From the NCBI GenBank assembly GCA_964645935.1, contig CAZYAK010000001.1:3410-67409 (forward strand): a DNA stretch of 64,000 nucleotides. Direction: 5' to 3'. The stretch is from CAZYAK01 sp964645935. Its GTDB lineage: Bacteria > Patescibacteriota > Gracilibacteria > Peribacterales > Peribacteraceae. The translations under genes and the position numbers were made by a program. Shown in pieces: positions 33,701 through 41,200 of the stretch; positions within the stretch are counted from its first letter, which is position 1, and every line of letters begins with the position of its first letter. A model generated the notes under the pieces. The model made no database searches, was not told the origin of the DNA, and saw only the letters and a program-made list of their open reading frames with translations.

Positions 33701-35062
33701 GTGGTTGTGGAAGTGCTCGGCAGCCTCGGGCAGCTGCATGGAGAACAGTCCGCCCGGATCCAGAGCCATGCCCAGATGCGTGCGAATGGCCTCCATTTGC
33801 TGCTTGAGCTCCTGCTCCAGGTACTTGGTCAGTTCCTCGTTGGACGCGGCGGCGGGCGGCGGGCGCCCGGAGGCATCCACGTTGCTGAAGCGGTCGAAGG
33901 CGTGGCGAGTGGAGAGGAGCTGGATGTCTTGGAGGCGGCCGCGGCCGAGACGGCGCAGGAGGGCAACGGTCTCCGCGATGATGCGCTGACGCTGGGTGGA
34001 GAGTGCCGCGAGCTCCCTGCGCACCTCTTCGCGGTTGTCGTTGGTAATGGTGCGCGTCAGCGCGCGGGCGCGATCCACGTTCTGGCGGAGCAGCGTTTCC
34101 AGTAGGTGGATGTTGAGGCGCTCGGAAGGCATGGGCAGCGGCTCGCGCTGCGGGAGGATGCCGAAGTTGCGTGCCACGCCCTGGACGACGTTGTCCGCGG
34201 GCTGGGGCGGGAATCCGGGCACGCCGTCCGTGCCGCTCATAAGCCAGGTGATTTCTGCGTCTAGGAGCAGGCCTGTGCTACCAAGCGCACGGTAGGCGGC
34301 CTGCCCGGCCACGCCCTCACCTGTGTAGAGATCGGCATCCAAGAAGGCAGCGAGTGGGACGCGCTGGGCCGTGCCGCTGCGCACAGTTCCGGGGATGGTT
34401 CCGAAGACCGGTCCACCCGTGGTGTTGACGAGGATGAATGTCTGGGACGTGCGAGGGGTGACGGCGGTGATGCGCGTGCGGATGAGCGCCTTGAGGTCCG
34501 TCACTGCGGTGGTGAGCTGCTGGACGGTGGCACTGTTGCCCTCGCGAGCACGGAGCTCGTTGCGCAGGGTGATGATCTGGCCGTACCGGCCGAGCAGTGT
34601 GCGCAGCTGCAGGACGGACGTGAGGTCGTTGACGTGCGCCAGGGCCTGCGCCTCCAGCGCGGCGTCGCGCGGGAGCGGTCCGGCTTCGGTCCCGAGCGTC
34701 GCGCGCAGGCGGGTGTGGTGCTGCAACTCCTCCAGGTACCGGACCACGTTGTTGGGGACATACTCGTAGAAGGTCTGCATCGCCGCATAGTCGCGCTCGT
34801 AGCGCGCGCGCTGGGCGACGTTCCCGAGGACGCCGGGCATGACCCGCCCGAGGAGGCGCGCCAGCTGCCCGCGCGTCTGGTAGCCCTGCATCAGCCGCTG
34901 GTAGCCCTCCTGTCCGGGGCGTGGCGCGAAGAGCGCGCGGATGTGGCCCTGGAGCCCCGTCTCCGTCAGCGCCGCCAAGGGCGGAACGGGCACGAGATCA
35001 TCCCGGACCTGGTCCGAGAGAGAACGCGCCGCATCGGGAAGGGTTTCAGCGGGGGCAGCCAT
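27740..35062 (-). CDS. Giant membrane-associated protein 2 (about 2440 aa), unknown family
   Basis: No recognised family. About 2440 residues including 34 unknown ones from a 100-N gap. Layout: residues 1-~670 helical, Arg/Ala/Leu-rich; TM near 675-697; helical ~700-940; TM near 946-966; small domain; hydrophobic pair near 1040-1075; a DDFKDNIIPYF motif near 1168; coiled-coil and mixed regions; a helical module near 1815-1920 shared with the other giant; two tandem ~80-aa C-terminal repeats (MPSAYHVQRSF and LPAAYYVRRTV). There is no signal peptide. TM spacing and the DFKD motif match giant 1, so they are paralogues. A TATAAG box (35077-35082) lies 15 nt above the ATG. It is the third gene of a three-gene cassette. 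The true length depends on the gap. Confidence 0.88.
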   Translation of the reverse strand: MAAPAETLPDAARSLSDQVRDDLVPVPPLAALTETGLQGHIRALFAPRPGQEGYQRLMQGYQTRGQLARLLGRVMPGVLGNVAQRARYERDYAAMQTFYEYVPNNVVRYLEELQHHTRLRATLGTEAGPLPRDAALEAQALAHVNDLTSVLQLRTLLGRYGQIITLRNELRAREGNSATVQQLTTAVTDLKALIRTRITAVTPRTSQTFILVNTTGGPVFGTIPGTVRSGTAQRVPLAAFLDADLYTGEGVAGQAAYRALGSTGLLLDAEITWLMSGTDGVPGFPPQPADNVVQGVARNFGILPQREPLPMPSERLNIHLLETLLRQNVDRARALTRTITNDNREEVRRELAALSTQRQRIIAETVALLRRLGRGRLQDIQLLSTRHAFDRFSNVDASGRPPPAAASNEELTKYLEQELKQQMEAIRTHLGMALDPGGLFSMQLPEAAEHFHNHAGRQAAHRVLEGLVALRQIPRAAVRAIPGVAAVSDLPIIGPYIGVRAPGAVQEDLMAELRESMGYPRGHNILTGQPPLTEAQQKVVTERMTSVIDILRRFRPRLQEHRRKIEGNFTALTDLRAAAAPESLVDVEPAPDADLAPHLVDGRVTPETVRRIAALNVAVPNRRPLLRACYDKLFSQMTGDWEDYVDTTEEYLQGLERVLGQHLNLAAALESTANNLLPSMLLTGGVLASIWLGGRGGLARFRVVNXXXXXXXXXXXXXXXXXXXXXXXXXXXXXXXXXXLNQFRSVHARVLALQAEKALATTSTARKAVIDGLLEGTSGLYAQRSTLQGQLMNALNAAETSLPGPQAALLRGNAASALLGRTGLNALNAAEMAVVANMHTAGEDVLIAAVNRCRTVPNIDVIRRATTAEIRAMSTLSLAEQNALIAAKQSRLLEKARVLKDAHTAGTWRSASLGRDLEALCHSGVTGRGGTNAAAGLAEAAEGAGWGTRVLVALGVAVQVGVTVLDIADAEESAKICRQNEQALRKDLARWASEDPRFRCTNEREGRYEFRESTGSERVLFTISLRDFATRARAQAADARVAADIAGLTATGILLAARASSPIGWVVAGIEVSVRVGIDAWEYSTYYDIVRRCPLPVLVRLGGTSLLTGGRDEADLLEARLSRIFVSPELALRQRLMFTFAMRHIAMTRPNDYRQITAGLNNPQDVDELFDDFKDNIIPYFTAVGFATMRAGNLSWNTWKNLQCNETIFQTEVGREQLMQAFNATSSHWAGHREERRRILWRREAAAIDTELAGPRVAQERRVTLERRRLELRQALYQQGFTVVFGRPLRENDADLDANNTDLRVAPRTRHALSGLRFNARLTSVPGNTWPDKLLASHNAATRPPYLPAFTDQGTIGQDGVFRPSDVEAFFSTNRQFVADTSGIHGLPSRMSVRGLEHEHVFNVIPQASAVIPQADLADPALPALRNRQTVLRAEIGRLDGRATAIVRAREQLNKDARAEAARETPDFTALNERQGILNMDIALYFHDLQMWEAEGIAIRDEVQRLRAATATALTQTQGVTQRFYNNEGLRTELARRVPGQAWLRSGAVMASGDFENDRDGPVLQRILETASDLRDVGGIHIRRAPHPTVAGRVVYHVVFVCSPNIADINPDANRSTLVHQGFELDTAANTLVPGLRVTHRLPANPTLSRPGELPAIDWASFVHVNGHANHARAEADYTEVATRFEGLNPRQRLDRAMGSENQFRELWREPDGTPVYGVPVSGGRLMLMRTRTNNISYQLVPAATIATWRRGPATAFRFPAVETTWQSVSEDFCRRLSLHLTPGTDEALKKANPLTDDDRVLARALTLPNDVIGHTMEQSAVYRILYLTRYGRHTYETLGRQLWIFSQSLRQDLPSEYRAQIQQYNRNIGMDIQLEGDVVAQQAFLSALLTRAFSLPDRDTASTANCETLLRGLRGMAATGAFGDPDRARGIPDSYMERDPSPRRWNPDDIRRPADFSMAREGITDPQMRVIERLNGRSQLQLRSRQMAAGTVFCLEVGGLDPSLFQAMRTHVLARCAAGRLGGYPVASGPPNIDYWYDPIRQSWIFQAQLQRPAAAQMGAWIDRYREAFFTGDEGNETAVRLEESANGFKTRALWSFVSAMRPHGLFRDVDAHERMSVLGANPTAIAREIAVRLRAAPTTGFHCDRAGDLRLGTQVIARGFVAALESDPWAALASVVMTQNHSVQNHALIGRLRGTLTDLHALAAPSGVTLPAWNDTIVFLGDQTHVIGRETADGHVWDTEPMTSGAPRLAATPRPFVYHGERCEFEMPSAYHVQRSFQRGGRTVTENDYHGAQSFPWDRGTGEARFWREIAGEDVAEGQVPNRPPDCILRITHRQEAEAVNAFPAAPADGDDPTERQVTFRGQSVLVRLPAAYYVRRTVTDGDRTRVTGSYGSPGRTFQWSETADEGYADIWPLPPGGRVPTGTAPLRLRFTREGGGS
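32846..32945. other. Assembly gap (100 N)
   Basis: Exactly 100 N, the usual placeholder for a scaffold gap of unknown size. It lies inside giant gene 2, just after the first TM segment. Both flanks code in the frame implied by 100 bases, but this could be chance; length and continuity of the gene here are unproven. Confidence 0.97.
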
Positions 35063-35076
35063 GACGGGTGTGTGTA

Positions 35077-35082
35077 CTTATA
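35077..35082 (-). promoter_or_regulatory. -10 box of giant gene 2
   Basis: TATAAG on the minus strand, within the 29-nt gap after the single-TM gene, 14 nt from the ATG. Confidence 0.4.
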
Positions 35083-35091
35083 CGTGAGGGG

Positions 35092-35457
35092 TCAGGCGCC
35101 GAACCCTGGCATGAATTCCATACCCGGCGCGGGGCGCATGCGCGGTCCCAACGGCGCAACGGAGCGGATGGCCTGGCCGATGCGGTTTACCGCGACTCCA
35201 GCTCCGGCGCGTTCCGCACCGGCCCACAGGCGAGCGAGCCACGGGGCAGCGAAGTACGCGCCCGCAGCCACACCGAGCGTGGTGAGGACGGGGTGGCGGC
35301 GGAAGAACCCCGGCTTCTTCTCCACGCTCCGCTGGAGCTTGCGGTACCGGCCCGTCTCGGCGGAGCGGACTTCCTGCAGCTCGGTGGAGAGGGAGGCCCG
35401 GCGCTGGATGCCGGAGCGGGGGGCTTCGCGGAATTCGTCGGAGCGTTCGCGGACCAT
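35092..35457 (-). CDS. Cassette-2 single-TM protein, unknown function
   Basis: 121 aa. Charged N-terminus (RERSDEFREAPRSGIQRR, then a short amphipathic helix), one TM (HPVLTTLGVAAGAYFAAPWL, about residues 56-75), and a Gly/Pro/Met-rich tail ending PGMEFMPGFGA. It sits between the 135-aa soluble protein and giant 2. The protein in the matching place of cassette 1 (51957-52457) has the same TM-plus-Gly/Pro-tail plan, though sequence similarity is weak. Probably a small membrane partner of the giant. Confidence 0.72.
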   Translation of the reverse strand: MVRERSDEFREAPRSGIQRRASLSTELQEVRSAETGRYRKLQRSVEKKPGFFRRHPVLTTLGVAAGAYFAAPWLARLWAGAERAGAGVAVNRIGQAIRSVAPLGPRMRPAPGMEFMPGFGA

Positions 35458-35477
35458 AGGGGGTGAGGAAAAAGAGA

Positions 35478-35885
35478 TCAGGAATTGGCGAGGAACAGCT
35501 GGTGACGAAGATCGGTGAGCAGGGCGAGGCCCTCCAGGTCCTCCGCGCGGAGATCCTTGAGCGTCGCAGCCACGTACGCGGTGAGCGCGCGGGCGCCGAG
35601 CGCAAACACCATGGGCAGCACGGTGCCATCGGGCAGGTCGGAAAGCAGGTCTTGGGTCTCGGCTTCGTCCTTCCCGAGCTTCTCAAGCTTCCGGTTGAGC
35701 GCCATGAACTCCTTGCGGCCTTCCAGCAGGTGCCGGCGCACCTCCAGCTGCTGGTCGGTCTCGTAGCTCTCGCTCGTCTCGGGCTCGACGGCCCATCCCT
35801 CGCGCAACGCGGAAGGGAGCGCGGCGAAGACCGCTTGCTCGTCGCCGGTGAGGAAGAGGGTGCGGGACATGCGTTTGCGGGGCAT
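35478..35885 (-). CDS. Cassette-2 soluble protein, paralogue of the 145-aa cassette-1 protein
   Basis: 135 aa from ATG 35885 (ATG 35870 is also possible). Wholly soluble, helical and acidic. It shares a pattern with the 145-aa protein at 52450-52887: (D/A)E-(Q/R)-A-(V/L)-F near the start, ALREGWAV versus TLREGWTV, TQDLLSDL versus LQDLLFAV, then a small-residue stretch and a C-terminal LTDLRHQL versus FRRDLLDSL. First gene of the cassette, with TACAAT (35911-35916) above it. The open frame reaches 35912 but that start overlaps the -10 box. Function unknown. Confidence 0.75.
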   Translation of the reverse strand: MPRKRMSRTLFLTGDEQAVFAALPSALREGWAVEPETSESYETDQQLEVRRHLLEGRKEFMALNRKLEKLGKDEAETQDLLSDLPDGTVLPMVFALGARALTAYVAATLKDLRAEDLEGLALLTDLRHQLFLANS

Positions 35886-35910
35886 AGGAGGAATGTGAAG
35901 GTATCCGGCC

Positions 35911-35916
35911 ATTGTA
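35911..35916 (-). promoter_or_regulatory. -10 box of cassette 2
   Basis: TACAAT on the minus strand, with a GTGGCA-like -35 at 18-nt spacing; about 25 nt above the ATG. Confidence 0.45.
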
Positions 35917-35988
35917 CCATAGGGGCGTTCCGAGTGCCACTACGGCCTCCCAGCCGAGAAAGGGCATGCGTCGGCCCGCGGTTTGCGG

Positions 35989-35994
35989 TATACT
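35989..35994 (+). promoter_or_regulatory. -10 box of the divergent 717-aa gene
   Basis: TATACT, 24 nt above the ATG at 36019, back to back with the cassette-2 promoter. Confidence 0.5.
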
Positions 35995-36018
35995 ACGGAG
36001 AAACCCAACACCCACAGT

Positions 36019-38172
36019 ATGCACCACGCGTTCTCCTCTTCCAGCCCCGGCGAACACCGTCTGTGTCGGCAGCAGGGTCAGACTCCGCGCGAACTCTCGC
36101 AGGATCCCGATGTTCCCCGCGAATCTGCGGAGCAGCTCCGTACTGGCGCCCTCTCAATGATCCGTAATTTCGCCGCCGGACACGACGAATACTTCCGCGT
36201 GTACGTCGACGGTTTCAACGCGCACCGTGAAGATCCCGACCACCGCCCCATTCAGCTGGCAACGCGCGAGCTATCACTGGCTGGCGTACGGCGCACGATG
36301 CTTGGAGTCACCATGGCTCGCCTGCGAGCCTGGGTGCAGGCCGCGCCAGCTGGTGAAGCGCGCGAGGAGCGTGCCAAGGTGTTGCGAGAGATCCACGAAC
36401 AGGGCACCAAGGAACTGCAAGCTCATGGAATGCGCTGGCACTTTGCCAACCAGCTCCCGAGCGTTACCTACACGACCCATATCGAACATGACATCCGGCA
36501 ACTGGAGACTCGCCAGGAGGAGATCATCAACCCGCCTGAGGGTACGCAGGCCCCCCGGCGCATGTATCGCCTGCAGGAAGCGGCCCAGCTGAACACGGGC
36601 ATCCAGCGGCTCACCTACGCGCGCGATTTCACGTCACTGAGCCCTTGGGCGTATGCAGAGACCTGCACCGCGTACCTTCGTTGGCACCTACGTCCCAACG
36701 ACGCGGAGTCGCGCCAGCGCATCAGCCAGCTGCCCGCCTACTACCGCGACATCACCAACGTCCGCAAGGAGCTGTGCTGGGCGCTCGCCGCCAACCGCGC
36801 CCATGCCGCCTCCATCTCCGACCCTGCGACGCGTTTCGAGGAGTTCCAAGAGGTGGAGCGCTCCCGTGACAACCTGCAGCTGGAGCTCTTGGAGCTGGGG
36901 GTAGATACGCAATTCGGCTTCGTGACCGACGTCCGCGAGGCGCCTATCGGCGAGCGGCGCGTGGACAGCGAGGGTCACATTTGGGAGAAGCAGGCGCCCA
37001 ACCGTTGGACCAGCGCGCGCAATCCTGGACTCACATGGTCCGATGAGCTCATGGCACGCCAGACCCGCGACATCCTGAACCCGCGCATCGACATGGCGCA
37101 GCAGCCCATCGACATCACCGATTCGCGCAACGGCTACGAGGAGCTCCTGCGCGAGTCGCAGGGCCGTCTGTTCGAGGTCGAGCGCGAGATGATTGACCGC
37201 CCGCGCGACAGCGATCTCATCATTCGGCGCATCGACCTGCAAAGGAGAATCGCACGTCTCGAGCGGATCATCGAGGCGCGCGAGCGCGGTCTCACGCCCG
37301 AACAGCGCTATCGGCACCGCTTTGAGGAGCTCGCTCAGCGCCTGGAACGCTACGAGTTCGGCGAGCCGGCAGTGGACGCGTGTCTCTTGCGGCTCTCCCG
37401 CGCCTTTTCCGCCCTGTCCTCCACCCAGCAAACCGTGCTGGCCGGATACCGTGCAGACATGGCAGAGCGCCTGTCCAAGCAGGGATTCCGGCTCGCTGTC
37501 CTGGAACGGTCCGGGGAACGGTCCGAAGCGCGCCTCCTGTTGCAGGCGATCTCGCCGCGCTCCGGCGCTGCATCTACGGTGCCCCGAGCACTGGCCGTCT
37601 TGGAACGCGATCCCAGCGGCACCATCGCCGAGGTGAGTCACCGCGCCGTCACGGAAACGCGGGGCGAGACCGAAGTCGTCACCTACACCGCCACGTTCAC
37701 CGCGTACAACCGGCCGGAGGAGGTGGAACGCCGCCTGCGCCCCATCATCACCGCACTCGGCACTGCCTCGACGGAGCGTAACGTGGAAACCGGCGCCTTG
37801 ACGCTGCGTAGCATGACAGAGGAGCAGTTTCGCCGCGCACTGCACGCCATGAGCCGCGACCACGATGGATCCGACCGCACGCGCATCGCGCGCCGCCAGG
37901 CGGATCAACGCAGCATGGACACATTCCTCACGCGCCTACGCGCCCTCGACGCGCTGGAGACGGAGTCCGGCCGCGAGACCGCGGCGAAGGAGGTGGCGGT
38001 GGCAGCGGAGGCCGTGCACGCCCGGTATGTCACTCTCGTCGAGAGAGATATCCTGGAAGGGATCTACTTCACGCGCCATCTGGACCGCCTGCTCGCGACC
38101 ACCTCGCGCCGCGTGAAGACGCTCACGGCGGAGACGTTCGAGTACGAGACGGCGTTCATGCCCCAGTACTGA
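36019..38172 (+). CDS. 717-aa helical protein sharing a module with giant 1, unknown function
   Basis: 717 aa, no TM or signal peptide; mostly charged helices with likely coiled coils (about residues 370-450: LLRESQGRLFEVEREMIDRP, ARLERIIEARERG). Residues ~544-638 contain EVVTYTATFTAYNRPEEVER...VETGALTLRSMTEEQFRRAL, which aligns with EVLTYTVGYTARGIPAAHME...ITTGAVTVRRLSPAQVARSL in giant 1 (about 3755-3835). It lies between the two giant cassettes, divergent from cassette 2 and convergent with giant 1, separated from the latter by a strong hairpin. Probably part of the same system. Earlier in-frame starts overlap the -10 box. Confidence 0.83.
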   Translation: MHHAFSSSSPGEHRLCRQQGQTPRELSQDPDVPRESAEQLRTGALSMIRNFAAGHDEYFRVYVDGFNAHREDPDHRPIQLATRELSLAGVRRTMLGVTMARLRAWVQAAPAGEAREERAKVLREIHEQGTKELQAHGMRWHFANQLPSVTYTTHIEHDIRQLETRQEEIINPPEGTQAPRRMYRLQEAAQLNTGIQRLTYARDFTSLSPWAYAETCTAYLRWHLRPNDAESRQRISQLPAYYRDITNVRKELCWALAANRAHAASISDPATRFEEFQEVERSRDNLQLELLELGVDTQFGFVTDVREAPIGERRVDSEGHIWEKQAPNRWTSARNPGLTWSDELMARQTRDILNPRIDMAQQPIDITDSRNGYEELLRESQGRLFEVEREMIDRPRDSDLIIRRIDLQRRIARLERIIEARERGLTPEQRYRHRFEELAQRLERYEFGEPAVDACLLRLSRAFSALSSTQQTVLAGYRADMAERLSKQGFRLAVLERSGERSEARLLLQAISPRSGAASTVPRALAVLERDPSGTIAEVSHRAVTETRGETEVVTYTATFTAYNRPEEVERRLRPIITALGTASTERNVETGALTLRSMTEEQFRRALHAMSRDHDGSDRTRIARRQADQRSMDTFLTRLRALDALETESGRETAAKEVAVAAEAVHARYVTLVERDILEGIYFTRHLDRLLATTSRRVKTLTAETFEYETAFMPQY

Positions 38173-38179
38173 CCCGCGC

Positions 38180-38219
38180 GCGGAAGGCCCGGGCGCCCCG
38201 AAGCGGCGCCCGCTTCCGC
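38180..38219. terminator. Long bidirectional hairpin between convergent genes
   Basis: GCGGAAG plus CGGGCGCC pair with GGCGCCCG plus CTTCCGC around a 7-nt loop, with a small bulge. No T tract, but its position between two convergent stops suggests termination or RNA 3'-end protection. Confidence 0.6.
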
Positions 38220-38241
38220 GGACGCCGGGGAGGACGCGGGA

Positions 38242-41200
38242 TCACTCCGCCCGCACGAGGTTGGCGTGGCTGAGTGTGGCGGCGATGCCCGCCCCGTTCA
38301 CACGGACCACGAGGGTCTCGCCCCGCACCGTCGGAACGGCATCGGAAGCAGTGCTCAGGAACGGTGTGAGCGTGGCAATGGTGTCGGGCGTGCGCGGGGT
38401 GAACGCGAGCTCAAAACTGTCGGTGGAAAGCGAGAGCTGGCGCAGCACCGCGTCCGCGCGGCGCCTGGCCAGGGCGTTGTAATTGGCGACGTGCTTTGTA
38501 AGCGCTTCGTCCACGCGGTCGATGTTCGGCAGGTTCGGGTCCTCGCCGGCCGGAATCGCCTCCCAGGTGTGCCCGGAGGGACTGAGGCGCTGGCGACCCG
38601 CGGCGGTGAGGCGATAGAAGGCGCGTCCACGGGCGCCCACGGGGCCCACTTCGCGGCAGAAGTACCACTCGGACTTGCCCTCGATGCGCACCCAGTGGGT
38701 GTTGCGGTTCTCCGCGCTTTCCGCGTCCTGCAAGCCGGTCGTGTCGTCCGCGGTGACGAGCGGGACCTCCTGCGTGCCGATGCGGACGAGACATTCGGCG
38801 GGATCGCGCGTCACGCGGACGCGGACCGTGCGCGCGGAGGCGGGATCCTCCGTGCCCGTCGGGGCGGTATCGGAGATCTCCAGGCCCACGTCTTCGGCGG
38901 CTGTGGCAGGATTCACCACCAGACGAGCGGCGGATCCGTCCACGGTTTCCACCGTGATGGTGGCGATCTGGTCGGCCTCGTTTTCACGGCGGCGGGTGAC
39001 GGTCATGGTGGTACCCACCGCGAGGGTGACGGGCGCGAGATCGAGCGCCTCGGGCATAGCGGGGCGCTCGCGCGGTGCTCGGTCGCCGAACGGCGCGTAG
39101 TCCAGGGTGACGGTCTGTGTCGTGATGTCGGCCAGCAGCATGTAGCCCCTGTGGCCGGGTGCGAGCATGGGCCTGGCGGCATCCGCGGCTGCAAGAGCCT
39201 GCGTGCCACCGATGGCACGCAGCACGGCCGTCTGTGTATTGAAGAGGCGGATGGACTCCAGCAGCGCCACGCGGTCCCCCGGGAAGGAGAGCAACGAGGC
39301 GTACGCGCGGCTCAGTTCGGAACGCAGTGTGTCGGCGACGATGACACGCAAGCGCGGGACGCCGTCGACGACCTCGGACACGATCACGCCGCGGTTGCCC
39401 GCAATGGCGACGCGGCCGTCCGCGAAGCGCTGCGCGTTGACGAAGGCGCTGAGCCCGGCCGGCGTGGAGAGCGCGGCGCCGGAAGCGGGCCGGACGATCG
39501 GCAGGAGCGCGTTGAGGTCGGCGGCCATGCGCTGCAGCGCGCCCATGTCGGGGGTCGATGCCTGGGCCGCGGCAGCAAGGGCCGTGACGGCCTCCTGCGC
39601 CTGCGTGCGCAGGCTGAGCGCGCGGGCGTCCTCGCGCGCGGCCAGCGTGGCGCCGCCGATGCGGATGGGCATGCGGTCCACTACGAGTGGGCCGCTCGAC
39701 CCCAGGTTGATGCTGACGGAGCGGATGCGTGACCAATCGGCCCGAGCCAGGCGGCCTTCGGCACCCGCATTGATATAGGCGCCGTTCTCATCGTAGTACG
39801 TGAAGCGGGCGGCAGGCGTCCCCGTCGGCGAGACAAGGCGAATGAGCATGTTTTCGGAATTGGCTTCAGTCTCAAGCATGTGGATACCCAGCGGGATGCG
39901 GGTAAAGCCCGCGGGGTTGAGCGTGGGTACGAACTCCTCGTTGCGAACGCGCATGCGCATGGTACGGATGACGCGTTCGGCCCCCGAAACGGTGAGGCGG
40001 CCGTTGACGCCTTGAAGCGCGTCCAGGAATGCGGTGAGGAATGCGCCCTTGTCTACGGCGGCGACGTAGAGAGGCTGGAGCGCGTCGAGCGTCATGCGCT
40101 CGGCGTCGGCCATCTCCCAGCGGTCGGTGTGCTCGGTGGAGCGTTCGTCGAGGAGTGAGAGGATGCGCTGCAGGGAACCACGGTGCCCTTCGTTCGGCGC
40201 GGTGTGGGCCAGCGGCGTGATGAGTACACGACGCGCGAGGGAGCGCGTGCGCTCGGGGATGGACACGTCCCACAGGTCGGACAGGCGGCGGATGGACAGC
40301 CACTCCACGGGCGACTCACCTTCGCCACGGACACCGAACCGGAAGGCCGCATCGGGACCACGGACGCCGGCGACGGCGTGTTCCGTGCCCTCGGGGTCGC
40401 CCGAGAGGGCGCGCAGTGATCGGGCCACTTGGGCGGGCGAGAGACGGCGCACGGTAACGGCACCAGTGGTGATGTTGCGGTCGAAATCCAGGGCATTGGC
40501 GTCCGGCAACGCGTCACGCAATCGCGCCTCCATATGCGCAGCGGGGATGCCTCGAGCCGTGTACCCGACGGTGTAGGTGAGGACCTCCGCGCCCTCCACG
40601 GTGGTGGGCAGGCCACGCCAGGTGATGTCTGCGACGCGGTTGGTATCGGCACGGAAGCGCTCCACCGAGAAGGCCACACTCTGCAGGGCCACCGGCGGTG
40701 GCTCGGGGCGCACGGAGGGAGGCACCAGGAGGAACTCACGACGGTCATCCAGGAAACGCACGAGATGCGTCTCTGGGCGCGATACCGGCTCGCTGCCAAG
40801 GGTGGGAACCCCATCGCCTTCGGTCTCGTCGGGCGGCGCCTCGGTGACGACGGTCTGGAAGTACGGTAGGCGCGAGGCGGAGCGGATACGCCCAAACTCA
40901 AAGCGGCTGCGGTCGAAGCCAGTGCGCCATTCGTACTCGGCCGTCACGGAGGGCATCTGGAGGGCCCATGGATGCAGAATCGTGAGGATGTTCTCGTTAA
41001 CGTGTGACGCGATGGCTTCGCTGCCGCCGACGTCGGCGGCAGGGATCGCGCGGCTGACGGGGTGCCAGCCCGTATCGAGCGGGCCGTCGGTCGGCATGAC
41101 GACGTGATACTCCCAACCACGTGCACCGGAGCGAAATTGCACGGTCTTCCCCGCGTAGACCACGGAGATCATGCCGTCGGATTCCGTGACGGCGTACGTC

